Below, piece by piece: positions 48,923-60,187 of a stretch of DNA of 64,000 nucleotides. The notes beneath the pieces were generated by a model, which was not told where the DNA came from, made no database searches, and saw only the letters and a program-made list of their open reading frames with translations. Source of the DNA: Oxalobacteraceae bacterium (GTDB lineage Bacteria; Pseudomonadota; Gammaproteobacteria; Burkholderiales; Burkholderiaceae_D); NCBI GenBank assembly GCA_003537575.1, contig DPRS01000069.1, positions 14,022 through 78,021 of the forward strand, read 5' to 3'. The position numbers and the translations under genes are program-made. The stretch's first letter is position 1, and each line of letters begins with the position of its first letter.

Positions 48923-51223
48923 TTAATCGACCTCGGCCGCCTCCAGCGGCGCCGCCGGCGGCGCGATATCGCCCTCGACGAAGTCCAGCTTGATCTGGTC
49001 ATTGTCGTCCAGATCCACCGTCACCCTACCGCCCGACACCAGGCGACCGAACAGCAATTCGTCGGCCAGTGCCTTGCGAATCATGTCCTGGATCAGCCGC
49101 GACATCGGTCGGGCGCCCATGAGCGGATCGAAGCCCTTCTGTGACAGGAAGCGACGCAGCTTTTCGGTGAAGATGGCCTCGACCTTCTTCTCGTGCAGCT
49201 GTTCTTCCAGTTGCATCAGGAACTTGTCCACCACGCGCAGGATGATTTCCTCGTCCAGCGCCTTGAAGCTGATCACCGCATCCAGGCGGTTGCGGAACTC
49301 CGGCGTGAACATGCGCTTGATGTCGGCCATTTCGTCGCCCGCCTCGCGCTGGTCGGTGAAACCGATGGTGCGCTTCTGCAGGCTTTCGGCGCCGGCATTC
49401 GTCGTCATGATGATGATGACGTTGCGGAAGTCCGCCTTGCGGCCGTTGTTGTCGGTCAGCGTGCCGTGATCCATCACCTGCAACAGGATATTGAAGATAT
49501 CCGGATGCGCCTTCTCGATCTCGTCGAGCAGCAGCACCGCATGCGGTTTCTTGGTGATCGCCTCGGTCAGCAGGCCGCCCTGGTCGAAGCCGACGTAGCC
49601 TGGCGGCGCGCCGATCAGGCGCGACACCGCATGGCGCTCCATGTATTCCGACATGTCGAAGCGGATCAGGTCGATGCCCATGATGAAGGCCAGCTGCTTG
49701 GCGACTTCCGTCTTGCCGACGCCCGTGGGGCCAGAGAACAGGAAGGAGCCGATCGGCTTATCGGTCTTGCCCAGGCCGGCGCGCGCCATCTTGATGGCCG
49801 AGGCCAGCGCCTCGATCGCCGGATCCTGGCCGAACACCACGTTCTTCAAGTCGCGGTCGATGGTCTGCAGCTTGCTGCGGTCATCCTGGTTAACTGTCTG
49901 CGCCGGGATGCGGGCGATCTTGGAAATGATGTCCTCGATCTCGGCCTTGCCGATGGTTTTTTTCTGCTTCGACTTCGGCAGGATGCGCTGCGCCGCGCCC
50001 GCTTCGTCGATCACGTCGATGGCCTTGTCCGGCAGGTGGCGGTCGTTGATGAAGCGCGCCGCCAGCTCGGCCGCCGTGGTCAGGGCGGACGCCGAGTACT
50101 TGATGCCGTGATGCTCCTCGAAGCGCGATTTCAGGCCACGCAGGATCTGCACGGTCTGTTCGACGGTCGGCTCGTTGACGTCGATCTTCTGGAAGCGCCG
50201 TGACAGCGCGTGATCCTTCTCGAACACGCCGCGGTACTCGGTGAAAGTGGTCGCGCCGATGCACTTGAGCTGGCCGCTGGAAAGCGCCGGCTTCAGCAGG
50301 TTGGAGGCATCGAGCGTGCCGCCCGATGCCGCGCCGGCGCCGATGATTGTGTGGATCTCGTCGATGAACAGGATGCCGTTGGGGTTTTCCTTCAATTGCT
50401 TGAGCACTGCCTTCAGGCGCTGCTCGAAATCGCCGCGATACTTGGTGCCGGCCAGCAGCGCGCCCATGTCGAGCGCATACACCACGGCGTTCTGCAACAC
50501 TTCAGGCACGTCGCTCTGCGTGATGCGCCATGCCAGGCCCTCGGCGATGGCGGTCTTGCCGACGCCCGCTTCGCCCACCAGCAAGGGGTTGTTCTTGCGG
50601 CGGCGGCACAGCGTCTGGATGACCCGCTCGACCTCGGCGTCGCGGCCGATCAGCGGATCGATCTTGCCCTCGGCGGCGGCCTTGTTGAGGTTCTGGGTGA
50701 ACTGCTCCAGCGGGCTTTCCTTGCCCTGGCCCTCGACCTGCGCGTCTTCCGCGCCTTCCGGCGACTTCTGCGGATCTGACTGCTGGTCCTTGCGCACGCC
50801 GTGCGAAATGAAATTCACCACATCCAGGCGCGTCACGCCCTGCTGGTGCAGGTAGTACACCGCATGCGAATCCTTTTCGCCGAAGATGGCCACCAGCACG
50901 TTGGCGCCGGTGACTTCCTTCTTGCCGTTGGAAGCCGACTGCACGTGCATGATGGCGCGCTGGATCACGCGCTGGAAGCCCAGGGTCGGCTGGGTATCCA
51001 CTTCGCTCGTGCCCGGCACGGTGGGGGTGTTGTCGCTGATGAAGTTGGTCAGCGTTTTGCGCAGGTCTTCGATATTCACGGCGCAGGCGCGCAATACTTC
51101 CGCAGCCGACGGGTTGTCCAGCAGCGCCAGCAGCAGGTGCTCGACGGTGATGAACTCGTGCCGGGCCTGACGCGCCTCGACGAAGGCCATATGCAAACTA
51201 ACTTCAAGTTCCTGCGCAATCAT
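48923..51223 (-). CDS. clpA: ATP-dependent Clp protease ATP-binding subunit ClpA
   Basis: 766 residues, ATG 51223 with GGAGGA upstream; the start overlaps the clpS stop (ATGA). N-domain [31 protein letters not shown], first AAA+ [14 protein letters not shown] with [12 protein letters not shown], second AAA+ [14 protein letters not shown] with [11 protein letters not shown], and the ClpP-contact IGF loop (KRTIGFTDQ). It unfolds substrates for ClpP and handles N-end-rule substrates delivered by ClpS. clpP is elsewhere. Confidence 0.97.
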   Translation of the reverse strand: MIAQELEVSLHMAFVEARQARHEFITVEHLLLALLDNPSAAEVLRACAVNIEDLRKTLTNFISDNTPTVPGTSEVDTQPTLGFQRVIQRAIMHVQSASNGKKEVTGANVLVAIFGEKDSHAVYYLHQQGVTRLDVVNFISHGVRKDQQSDPQKSPEGAEDAQVEGQGKESPLEQFTQNLNKAAAEGKIDPLIGRDAEVERVIQTLCRRRKNNPLLVGEAGVGKTAIAEGLAWRITQSDVPEVLQNAVVYALDMGALLAGTKYRGDFEQRLKAVLKQLKENPNGILFIDEIHTIIGAGAASGGTLDASNLLKPALSSGQLKCIGATTFTEYRGVFEKDHALSRRFQKIDVNEPTVEQTVQILRGLKSRFEEHHGIKYSASALTTAAELAARFINDRHLPDKAIDVIDEAGAAQRILPKSKQKKTIGKAEIEDIISKIARIPAQTVNQDDRSKLQTIDRDLKNVVFGQDPAIEALASAIKMARAGLGKTDKPIGSFLFSGPTGVGKTEVAKQLAFIMGIDLIRFDMSEYMERHAVSRLIGAPPGYVGFDQGGLLTEAITKKPHAVLLLDEIEKAHPDIFNILLQVMDHGTLTDNNGRKADFRNVIIIMTTNAGAESLQKRTIGFTDQREAGDEMADIKRMFTPEFRNRLDAVISFKALDEEIILRVVDKFLMQLEEQLHEKKVEAIFTEKLRRFLSQKGFDPLMGARPMSRLIQDMIRKALADELLFGRLVSGGRVTVDLDDNDQIKLDFVEGDIAPPAAPLEAAEVD

Positions 51224-51528
51224 GCTTCCTCCATCACGCACTGCAGGGGATGCCCTGCCTTTCTGGCGTGGGTTAATACGAGTTCGACTTTCGTGGACGC
51301 GATATCCTTCGGATACACGCCGCACATTCCTTTTCCATCGCGGTGCACCTTGAGCATAATTTGCGTGGCAGTCTCACGGTCCTTGTTGAAATATTCCTGA
51401 AGAATCGCCACCACGAATTCCATTGGGGTGTAATCATCGTTCAGTAATAATACCTGGTACATGGGAGGCGGCTTGAGCTTTTGCTCTTGCCTTGCAAGTA
51501 CCGTACCGTTTTCATGCTTAGTTGCCAT
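51220..51528 (-). CDS. clpS: ATP-dependent Clp protease adaptor ClpS
   Basis: 102 residues from ATG 51528. [20 protein letters not shown], with the Asn-Asp pair that binds N-degrons, then the [24 protein letters not shown] block. It delivers N-end-rule substrates to ClpA. The stop overlaps the clpA start by 4 nt, so the pair is translationally coupled. Divergent from the cold-shock gene. Confidence 0.97.
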   Translation of the reverse strand: MATKHENGTVLARQEQKLKPPPMYQVLLLNDDYTPMEFVVAILQEYFNKDRETATQIMLKVHRDGKGMCGVYPKDIASTKVELVLTHARKAGHPLQCVMEEA

Positions 51529-51702
51529 GCGTCTATTCTAATGCTTCCACTTAGGTGCGCAACGCCCAAAAATAATTCCTGCTTTCGTTTTAAGCGATAT
51601 TACGCCCTTTCTTGACTGTGCGCAGATGGCGACAAGTTAGAGTAAAACAAGTGGAAATTGTTGCGATCGCGCATAAATTGGCAATTTCACTGTTTGATAG
51701 CC

Positions 51703-51731
51703 TTGACTTTCCCTTTTTTTCCTAGAACAAT
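51703..51731 (+). promoter_or_regulatory. Probable promoter of the cold-shock gene
   Basis: TTGACT (51703-51708), 17-bp spacer, AACAAT (51726-51731). Five of six -35 and four of six -10 positions match the sigma-70 consensus. It would give a leader of about 130 nt. Confidence 0.5.
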
Positions 51732-51805
51732 GGACAACATTGGCAAGTGTGAAAGTTGCATGCTTGCTAATACGAAGTGAGCAGGTTTGGAGAGGGGGCA
51801 GCTTT

Positions 51806-51836
51806 GCGCGAGCCTTCTTGCTTTTACGGCTCGTGT
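51806..51836 (+). promoter_or_regulatory. Leader hairpin of the cold-shock gene
   Basis: CGAGCC (51809-51814) pairs with GGCTCG (51828-51833), extended by G-U pairs on both sides, with a 13-nt loop. It lies 31-60 nt before the start codon, within the transcribed leader. Confidence 0.55.
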
Positions 51837-51867
51837 GATTAGTTCAATTTGAAAGAAGCTTTTTATT

Positions 51868-52071
51868 ATGGCAACTGGTACTGTCAAGTGGTTCAACGAT
51901 TCCAAAGGTTTCGGTTTTATCACTCCTGATGATGGCGGCGAAGATCTGTTCGCACACTTTTCCGCAATCCAGATGAACGGCTTCAAGACCTTGAAAGAAG
52001 GTCAAAAAGTCCAGTTCGAAGTGACGCAAGGCCCGAAAGGCAAGCAAGCTTCCAACATTCAAGCTCCTTGA
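51868..52071 (+). CDS. Cold shock protein (CspA family)
   Basis: 67 residues, ATG 51868 with GAAAGAAG upstream. A single CSD with both RNA-binding motifs, KGFGFITP (RNP1) and DLFAHFSAI (RNP2). Acts as an RNA chaperone; family members may be cold-induced or constitutive. The long leader with a hairpin resembles cspA genes whose leader folds according to temperature (inference). A strong terminator follows 20 bp later, so it is monocistronic. Confidence 0.96.
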   Translation: MATGTVKWFNDSKGFGFITPDDGGEDLFAHFSAIQMNGFKTLKEGQKVQFEVTQGPKGKQASNIQAP

Positions 52072-52091
52072 TTACATTCAGGACGCTTAAG

Positions 52092-52121
52092 AAAAAGCCC
52101 CGCTACCGCGGGGCTTTTTTT
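52092..52121 (+). terminator. Rho-independent terminator of the cold-shock gene
   Basis: GCCCCGC pairs with GCGGGGC across TACC, followed by seven T. Confidence 0.92.
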
Positions 52122-52180
52122 GTTATTGTTGCATTAGTGCATCATTCAAGGCACTACTTACGCAAATGACATACACATTA

Positions 52181-52209
52181 AAAAAGCCGGACCAAGTCCG
52201 GCTTTTTGG
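52181..52209 (-). terminator. Rho-independent terminator of icd
   Basis: GCCGGAC pairs with GTCCGGC across three bases; on the minus strand six T follow. It lies 20 bp after the icd stop. Confidence 0.9.
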
Positions 52210-52229
52210 GGTATTCGCCAATATGCGAA

Positions 52230-53483
52230 TTACATGTGTTCGATCATGACCTGGCCAAAGCCCGAGCACGATACCTGGGTTGCGCCTTCCATCAGACGGG
52301 CGAAGTCGTAGGTTACCTTCTTCGAGGCGATCGACTTTTCCATCGAGCTGATGATCAGGTCGGCCGCTTCGGCCCAACCCATGTGGCGCAACATCATTTC
52401 CGCCGACAGGATCAGGGAACCAGGGTTGACGTAATCCTTGCCGGCATACTTAGGCGCGGTGCCGTGGGTAGCTTCGAACATCGCCACCGAATCCGACAGG
52501 TTGGCGCCCGGCGCGATGCCGATGCCGCCGACTTGCGCTGCCAGAGCGTCGGAAATGTAGTCGCCGTTCAGGTTCAGGGTGGCAATCACGCTGTACTCGT
52601 TCGGACGCAGCAGGATCTGCTGCAGGAAGGCGTCGGCAATCGAATCCTTGACGATGATGTCTTTGCCGGTCTTCGGATTCTTGAACTTGCACCACGGGCC
52701 GCCGTCGATCAGCTCGGCGCCGAATTCCTTCTGCGCCAGGGCATAAGACCAGTCACGGAAGCCGCCTTCGGTGTACTTCATGATGTTGCCCTTGTGGACG
52801 ATCGTCACGGAAGGCTTGTCATTGTCGATGGCGTACTGGATCGCCTTGCGCACCAGGCGCTCGGTGCCTTCGCGCGAGACCGGCTTGATGCCGATGCCGG
52901 ACGAACCCGGGAAGCGGATCTTCTTGACGCCCATTTCCTTGATCAGGAAATCGATCAGCTTCTTGGCGTTGTCGGAACCTTCGGCCCATTCGATGCCGGC
53001 ATAGATGTCTTCGGAGTTTTCACGGAAGATCACCATGTCGGTCTTTTCAGGCTCGCGCACCGGCGAAGGCACGCCCTTGAAGTAGCGCACCGGGCGCAGG
53101 CAGACGTACAGGTCGAGTTCCTGGCGCAGCGCGACGTTCAGGGAACGGATGCCGCCGCCGACCGGCGTGGTCAGCGGGCCCTTGATCGAGACCACATAAT
53201 CCTTCAGCACTTGCAGGGTTTCTTCCGGCAGCCAGACGTCCGGGCCGTAGACCTTGGTCGATTTTTCACCGGCATAGATTTCCATCCAGCTGATCTTGCG
53301 CTTGCCGCCATAAGCCTTGGCGACAGCGGCATCGACCACCTTGATCATGACCGGGCTGATATCGACACCGGTGCCGTCACCCTCGATGTAAGGGATCACC
53401 GGATTGTCGGGAACAGTCAGGGAAAAGTCGGGATTGACGCTGATTTTTTTGCCGTCGGCAGGTACTTTAATATGTTGAAACAT
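52230..53483 (-). CDS. icd: Isocitrate dehydrogenase, NADP-type
   Basis: 417 residues from ATG 53483. E. coli Icd type: [19 protein letters not shown], substrate loop [30 protein letters not shown], the phosphorylatable Ser motif [26 protein letters not shown], and [23 protein letters not shown]. It forms 2-oxoglutarate from isocitrate. NADP use is inferred from family likeness. The upstream region carries a 14-bp palindrome that may regulate it. Confidence 0.97.
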   Translation of the reverse strand: MFQHIKVPADGKKISVNPDFSLTVPDNPVIPYIEGDGTGVDISPVMIKVVDAAVAKAYGGKRKISWMEIYAGEKSTKVYGPDVWLPEETLQVLKDYVVSIKGPLTTPVGGGIRSLNVALRQELDLYVCLRPVRYFKGVPSPVREPEKTDMVIFRENSEDIYAGIEWAEGSDNAKKLIDFLIKEMGVKKIRFPGSSGIGIKPVSREGTERLVRKAIQYAIDNDKPSVTIVHKGNIMKYTEGGFRDWSYALAQKEFGAELIDGGPWCKFKNPKTGKDIIVKDSIADAFLQQILLRPNEYSVIATLNLNGDYISDALAAQVGGIGIAPGANLSDSVAMFEATHGTAPKYAGKDYVNPGSLILSAEMMLRHMGWAEAADLIISSMEKSIASKKVTYDFARLMEGATQVSCSGFGQVMIEHM

Positions 53484-53558
53484 CTTGGTCTCCGGGTAAA
53501 AGGAGGAGGAATTGTCCGGGTGTCTTTTCTTCAACCGCCGGTTCTACATCGAATGCCA

Positions 53559-53579
53559 GTCTTATATAAGACATAAGAC
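53559..53579. promoter_or_regulatory. Palindromic operator-like site in the icd upstream region
   Basis: GTCTTATATAAGAC (53559-53572) is a perfect 14-bp palindrome, followed at once by an extra half-site ATAAGAC. It is 75 bp before the icd start, in the divergent region with rluE. The size and symmetry fit a GntR-type regulator (inference). Confidence 0.6.
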
Positions 53580-53744
53580 AACATTTCGTATTATGCACTA
53601 GTATTTTACTTTGTGCCATATTGTGGCAACAATTTGGGATGCTGACAAGCGTCCGAAGGCCAAATTCAGTCGCCATTTTCCGGTACGCATGCGGACAGTA
53701 CAATCATGTAAGCCATCCGTGCATTTACCTTGTTCTATATCAAC

Positions 53745-54308
53745 ATGCCACTCATCCTTTTTAACAAGCCGTATCAAGTCATGTGCCAATTCTCCCCTCA
53801 TCCGGAGCGGCAAACCCTGGCGGATTACCTGTCCATTCCGGGCATTTATCCCGCCGGACGGCTCGACGCCGACAGCGAAGGACTGGTCCTGCTGACCGAT
53901 GACGGCCAGCTTCAGCACGAGCTGAGTCATCCGGCGCGCAAGCAACCGAAAACCTATATCGTGCAAGTCGAAGGCCGCCCTGACAAGGCCCAGCTCGCGT
54001 GCCTTTCCGGGCCGCTGGATCTGGGCGACTTCACCACCCTTCCCTGCCATGCCCGCCAGATTCTTGAACCCGAATGGCTGTGGCCGCGCAATCCGCCGAT
54101 CCGGCAGCGCGCCAATGCCCCCACCAGCTGGCTGGCCATAACCCTCACCGAAGGCAAGAATCGCCAGGTGCGGCGCATGACCGCCGCCGTTGGCCTGCCC
54201 ACTTTGCGGCTGATTAGAATAGCCATCGGTCCCTGTTCACTGGAAAGCCATCCCCTGCTGCCTGGCGAATGGTGCGAAGTAAGTGCGGACGCACTGACCG
54301 CTCATTGA
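53745..54308 (+). CDS. rluE: 23S rRNA pseudouridine synthase (RluE-like)
   Basis: 187 residues, ATG 53745 (MPLILFNKPYQV). RsuA/RluB/E family: LFNKPYQVMCQFS, catalytic Asp in GRLDADSEGLVLLTDDG, PKTYIVQVEG and GKNRQVRRMTAAVGLPTLRLIRIAIG. It has no N-terminal S4 domain, as in RluE, which modifies U2457 of 23S rRNA; this supports RluE over RluB/RsuA. Divergent from icd. Confidence 0.9.
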   Translation: MPLILFNKPYQVMCQFSPHPERQTLADYLSIPGIYPAGRLDADSEGLVLLTDDGQLQHELSHPARKQPKTYIVQVEGRPDKAQLACLSGPLDLGDFTTLPCHARQILEPEWLWPRNPPIRQRANAPTSWLAITLTEGKNRQVRRMTAAVGLPTLRLIRIAIGPCSLESHPLLPGEWCEVSADALTAH

Positions 54309-54409
54309 CCTGACAAGCTGGCGCATCCAGCTCAGTCTTTCCTTCGATTTACTGCCTTTCCGCGGTTATTTTTGTATCATCTAGCCTGACATCACAGCCC
54401 AACCATGCC

Positions 54410-54862
54410 ATGAGAAATTTACTTGCTCCTCTGATCCATTCCACGCTCGCAGCGACGCTCATCCTGGGTGCTGCCACCGCCGATGCCCAGCAGGTGGCGA
54501 AATTCCGCACCATTCCGCTGAATATCGGCATTCACGTGATCAAGGCGGAAGCCGCTGCTTCACCCGCGCAGCGCGAGCAAGGCCTGATGCACCGGGAAAA
54601 GATGGGCCCCAATGAAGGCATGGTGTTCCTGTTCGGCGCGCCCACCACGGTGTGCATGTGGATGAAGAACACCCTGATACCGCTGTCGGTCGCCTTTATC
54701 GACGAGCAGGGAAAAATCGTGAATATCGCAGACATGCAACCGCACAGCACCGAATCGCATTGCGGTGAAAAGCCGGTGAAATATGCGCTTGAAATGAACC
54801 AGGGCTGGTTCGCGCAAAAGAGTATCAAGGCAGGCGCCGTAGTCGACGGCTTGCCCCGTTAG
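54410..54862 (+). CDS. Exported DUF192 family protein
   Basis: 150 residues from ATG 54410. Signal peptide about 1-26 (LIHSTLAATLILGAATADAQ). The rest is DUF192: ASPAQREQGLMHREKMGPNEGMVFLFG, VCMWMKNTLIPLSVAFID and the C-terminal ALEMNQGWFAQKSIKAGAVVD. A small periplasmic beta-barrel domain of unknown biochemical role. It is followed by a terminator shared with rpsT. Confidence 0.93.
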   Translation: MRNLLAPLIHSTLAATLILGAATADAQQVAKFRTIPLNIGIHVIKAEAAASPAQREQGLMHREKMGPNEGMVFLFGAPTTVCMWMKNTLIPLSVAFIDEQGKIVNIADMQPHSTESHCGEKPVKYALEMNQGWFAQKSIKAGAVVDGLPR

Positions 54863-54880
54863 AATAAAATGCAAACAACA

Positions 54881-54907
54881 AAAGCCGCGTGCAATACGCG
54901 GCTTTTT
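54881..54907. terminator. Bidirectional terminator between the DUF192 gene and rpsT
   Basis: AAAGCCGCGT pairs with ACGCGGCTTT across five bases, followed by T-run (+) and, on the other strand, TTTTG. Confidence 0.9.
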
Positions 54908-54957
54908 GTTTTAATTCTCTCACGCCGCCGGGCAAGCCCGGGCAGACGCGGAAAATA

Positions 54958-55221
54958 TCAGGCCAGGGCCTTGATGGCGGCAGCCAGGCGGCTCTTGTGG
55001 CGAGCGGCCTTGTTCTTGTGAATGATTTTCTTGTCAGCGATGGTGTCGATAGTGGACACGGATGCCTGGAAAACCTGGGCAGCAGCAGCCTTGTCGCCGG
55101 CTTCGATCGCCTTGCGCACGGCCTTGATTGCGGTACGCAGCGTGGAACGCTGGCTGGAATTGTGAGCATTCAACTTGACTGCTTGACGAGCACGCTTGCG
55201 CGCTTGTGCGGTATTTGCCAT
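54958..55221 (-). CDS. rpsT: 30S ribosomal protein S20
   Basis: 87 residues, ATG 55221. Typical S20: [26 protein letters not shown] at the start and [20 protein letters not shown] at the end, a basic three-helix protein that binds 16S rRNA early in assembly. A near-consensus promoter lies 84-112 bp upstream. Confidence 0.98.
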   Translation of the reverse strand: MANTAQARKRARQAVKLNAHNSSQRSTLRTAIKAVRKAIEAGDKAAAAQVFQASVSTIDTIADKKIIHKNKAARHKSRLAAAIKALA

Positions 55222-55304
55222 GAAAAGATCCTAAACGATGTCCGAGTAATGCGTTCGCAATACCAACATGCAGGTACCACGAGCCAAATTCTGTAAAGCC
55301 GTCG

Positions 55305-55333
55305 AGTATAAGCTTTTTTCATCGGATTGGCAA
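55305..55333 (-). promoter_or_regulatory. rpsT promoter
   Basis: On the minus strand: TTGCCA (55333-55328), 17-bp spacer, TATACT (55310-55305). Five of six and five of six matches... the -35 matches four to five positions of the sigma-70 consensus and the -10 five. Good spacing before a highly expressed gene. Confidence 0.75.
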
Positions 55334-55478
55334 TTCCTTCCTTATTTCCAAGAAATACCTTTATAACATTGCCATCCAGACATTCCCTAATTTCTTTGCT
55401 CTGCCAAAAAGCCATGCGCCATGAGATACGCTATGTTTCCAGGTTTTGCCCGAATGCTTGCAAGCTATAATTGCCGCC

Positions 55479-57029
55479 ATGAACTTGTATAGAGCCCTGG
55501 TCACCGTCTCCGGCATGACCCTGCTGTCGCGCATCACCGGTTTGCTGCGCGAATTCCTGATTGCGCGGGCATTTGGCGCCTCAGCCTACACCGACGCCTT
55601 TTTCATCGCCTTCCGTATTCCCAACCTGCTGCGCCGCCTGTTCGCCGAAGGGGCTTTTTCGCAGGCTTTCGTGCCTATCCTGGGGGAATACAAAAACCAG
55701 CGCGGCGACACCGCCACCAAGGAACTGGTCGACCATGTCGGCACCATCCTGGTGTGGGCGCTGGTGCTGACCAGCCTGATCGGCATCGTTGCCGCGCCGG
55801 CGGTGGTGTATCTCATCGCCACCGGCCTGAAAGACGAAGGGGATGTCTTCCAGGCGACCGTCATGATGACGCGCATCATGTTCCCGTACATCGGCTTCAT
55901 GTCTTTTGTCGCGCTGGCCGGCGGCATCCTGAATACCTGGCGCGAATTCCGCATCCCCGCCTTTACGCCGGTATTGCTGAACCTGGCCTTCATTGCCGCT
56001 TCGCTTTTCCTGGCGCCGCACCTGCAGCAGCCGGTGTATGCGCTGGCGATTGCGGTGTTTGCCGGCGGCGTCATGCAACTGGCGATCCAGCTTCCAGCCC
56101 TAAAAAAAATCGGCATGCTGCCGTGCATCGGCTTCAATCCTCTGCTGGCCTGGCGCGATCCCGGCGTGCGCCGCGTGCTGCGGCAAATGGTGCCGGCCAC
56201 CTTCGCGGTCTCGGTCGGCCAGCTCAGCATCATCATCAATACCAATATCGCTTCGCACCTGGAAAAAGGCAGCGTCTCCTGGCTGAACTATGCCGACCGG
56301 CTGATGGAGTTCCCGACCGGCATGCTGGGCGTGGCGCTTGGCACCATCCTGCTCCCCAGCCTGTCCAAGGCGCATGCCGACGGCGATCCGGCCGAATATT
56401 CCGCCCTGCTTGACTGGGGTTTGCGCCTGACTTTCCTGCTGGCCTTGCCGGCCGCGGTCGCGTTGGCCACGCTGGCGGAACCGATGACAACCACGCTTTT
56501 TCATTACGGCAAATTCTCTGCCACGGCAGTCGACAAGACCGAGCAGGCCTTGATTGCCTATGGTGTCGGCTTGCTGGGCCTGATCCTGGTAAAAATTCTT
56601 GCGCCCGGCTTTTACGCGAAACAAGACATTAAAACTCCGGTCAAAATTGCCATTGGCGTGCTGATCGCAACCCAGTTGATGAACCTTGCATTTGTCCCCT
56701 GGATTGCGCATGCCGGCCTGGCGCTGTCGGTCGGTCTGGGCGCCTGCCTGAATGCCAGCCTGCTGTTCTGGGGTCTGCGTCGGCGTGGCATTTACCAGGC
56801 GCAAAGGGGCTGGGGCCTATTTTTCATCAAACTGGCAGGCGCCGTCATCTTGATGGCAGGGGCGGCCTTGTGGAGCGCGGGCCAGTTCAACTGGATCGCG
56901 CTGCAAGCCCAGCCGCTGCAACGCATCGGTGCGCTGGCATTAGTAGGATGCGTTTGCGGCCTGACTTATTTTGCCGCGCTGTTTGCCATGGGCTTTCGCT
57001 TCCGGGATTTCAAGCGCAATGCTGCGTGA
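55479..57029 (+). CDS. murJ: Lipid II flippase MurJ
   Basis: 516 residues from ATG 55479 (MNLYRALVTVSGM). A polytopic membrane protein with about 14 helices of the MVF/MOP family: LLSRITGLLREFLIARAFGAS, AFFIAFRIPNLLRRLFAEGAFSQAFVPILGEY, and the conserved SWLNYADRLMEFPTGMLGVALGTILLPSLS. It flips lipid II to the periplasm for peptidoglycan synthesis. Divergent from rpsT; the SirB1 gene follows after 64 bp. Confidence 0.96.
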   Translation: MNLYRALVTVSGMTLLSRITGLLREFLIARAFGASAYTDAFFIAFRIPNLLRRLFAEGAFSQAFVPILGEYKNQRGDTATKELVDHVGTILVWALVLTSLIGIVAAPAVVYLIATGLKDEGDVFQATVMMTRIMFPYIGFMSFVALAGGILNTWREFRIPAFTPVLLNLAFIAASLFLAPHLQQPVYALAIAVFAGGVMQLAIQLPALKKIGMLPCIGFNPLLAWRDPGVRRVLRQMVPATFAVSVGQLSIIINTNIASHLEKGSVSWLNYADRLMEFPTGMLGVALGTILLPSLSKAHADGDPAEYSALLDWGLRLTFLLALPAAVALATLAEPMTTTLFHYGKFSATAVDKTEQALIAYGVGLLGLILVKILAPGFYAKQDIKTPVKIAIGVLIATQLMNLAFVPWIAHAGLALSVGLGACLNASLLFWGLRRRGIYQAQRGWGLFFIKLAGAVILMAGAALWSAGQFNWIALQAQPLQRIGALALVGCVCGLTYFAALFAMGFRFRDFKRNAA

Positions 57030-57093
57030 TCCGGTAGCACCAAGGGCGTTCAGGCATTATGATGGTTGAATATATTGACTGCATGCGACGACG

Positions 57094-57927
57094 ATGATCA
57101 GCGCTCTTGATTATTTTTCCGCACTGGTGCAACAGGACGAGGATTTTCCGCTGTTCGAAGCGGCGCTGGCGATCGCGCAAGATGCCGATCCCTGGCTCGA
57201 TTTCGGCGCCGTCCAGGAAACCGTCGACAGCCTTGCCGCGCAATTGCAGCGCCGCCTGCCCGGGGATGCCTCAGACATCCAGAAACTGCGCTTGCTGAAT
57301 CACTTCTTTTACAACGAGCTTGGCTTTGCCGGCAACGTCAACGATTACTACGCTCCCACAAACAGCTACCTGCAGCGGGTGCTCGAAAGCCGGCGCGGCA
57401 TTCCGATCTCGCTGGCGGTGATCTACATAGAACTGGCGCAGCAAATCGGCCTGGAAGTACGCGGTGTCGCCTTCCCCGGCCATTTCCTGATGAAACTGTC
57501 AATTCCCGCCGGCGAAATCATTCTCGATCCCTTCAACGGCGCCAGCCTGTCGCGTGAAGAACTCGAGGAAAGGCTGGAGCCTTATCTGGGCCAGTACCAT
57601 CACCCCGAGCTGTCGCTGGCGGTTTATCTGCAGACCTCCCCGCCGCGCGCAATTCTCGCGCGCATGCTGCACAATCTGAAGGCTTTGTTTACGGAGCAGC
57701 AAGACTGGGAACGGATGCTGGAAGTGCAACAGCGGCTGGTGATACTGTTGCCGGCCGAAGTGAGCGAGCGGCGCGACCGCGGCCTGGCGTATGCGCATCT
57801 CGAGTGTCCGCAAGCGGCGCTGGAGGATTTACAAGCTTATCTGGCGGAATGTCCCTATGCCAACGATGCGCAAAGCCTGCGCGATCGCCTGCCGGAATTG
57901 CGCCGGGCGAGCAAGCGCTTGAGCTGA
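57094..57927 (+). CDS. SirB1 family transglutaminase-like protein with TPR-like C-terminus
   Basis: 277 residues, ATG 57094. SirB1 domain: LLNHFFYNELGFAGNVNDYYAPTNSYLQRVLESRRGIPISLAVIYIELAQQIGLEVRGVAFPGHFLMKL, with no catalytic Cys, so it is probably non-enzymatic. The last about 90 residues form helical repeats (NLKALFTEQQDWERMLEVQQRLV). E. coli SirB1/YchA has no settled function. Same strand as murJ and convergent with uup. Confidence 0.9.
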   Translation: MISALDYFSALVQQDEDFPLFEAALAIAQDADPWLDFGAVQETVDSLAAQLQRRLPGDASDIQKLRLLNHFFYNELGFAGNVNDYYAPTNSYLQRVLESRRGIPISLAVIYIELAQQIGLEVRGVAFPGHFLMKLSIPAGEIILDPFNGASLSREELEERLEPYLGQYHHPELSLAVYLQTSPPRAILARMLHNLKALFTEQQDWERMLEVQQRLVILLPAEVSERRDRGLAYAHLECPQAALEDLQAYLAECPYANDAQSLRDRLPELRRASKRLS

Positions 57928-57991
57928 GCGGAACCGCGGCCTCCCGTCTCCAGTTTCAGCTTCAGCCCTAAGTCCAGCTCTTGCGCTTGCT

Positions 57992-59935
<1,944 letters not shown>

Positions 59936-60112
59936 AGGAAGGATCTGAGGTGGTTGCAGACCGCATTGTACCGAGTCCGGCAGGTTTCGTATCATTTTCC
60001 AGGCTGGAATGGCCTTACCTCCCCCCTAAGCTTCTCCCTCATGCCTAAGGCCATCTTCATCCTTTGTCCTGTTTATCGTGCTTAGGTTAATGACGATTAA
60101 ATCCTACTGCTT

Positions 60113-60138
60113 TCAATGTCGTTACATTGAGCTTTTTT
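60113..60138 (+). terminator. Terminator-like hairpin upstream of the SrpA-like gene
   Basis: TCAATGT pairs with ACATTGA across CGTT, then GC and six T. It reads on the plus strand, although no plus-strand gene precedes it after uup's divergent start. It may end a short leader or small RNA. Confidence 0.55.
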
Positions 60139-60187
60139 ATGCATACAAGATAGCGATAGCATCGCCAAAAGAAAGGTTCATGACGCC

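Larger units (their letters stand above)
51529..51867. promoter_or_regulatory. Divergent clpS / cold-shock gene intergenic region
   Basis: 339 bp without a gene. It holds the clpS promoter side on the left and, on the right, a likely promoter and a long leader for the cold-shock gene, including a stable hairpin at 51806-51836. AT-rich in its middle part. Confidence 0.65.

Noticed and set aside
53499..53512. Strong purine-rich GGAGGAGGA on the plus strand
   Set aside because: It looks like a ribosome site, but no start codon with a usable frame follows; it is the complement of the pyrimidine-rich icd leader.
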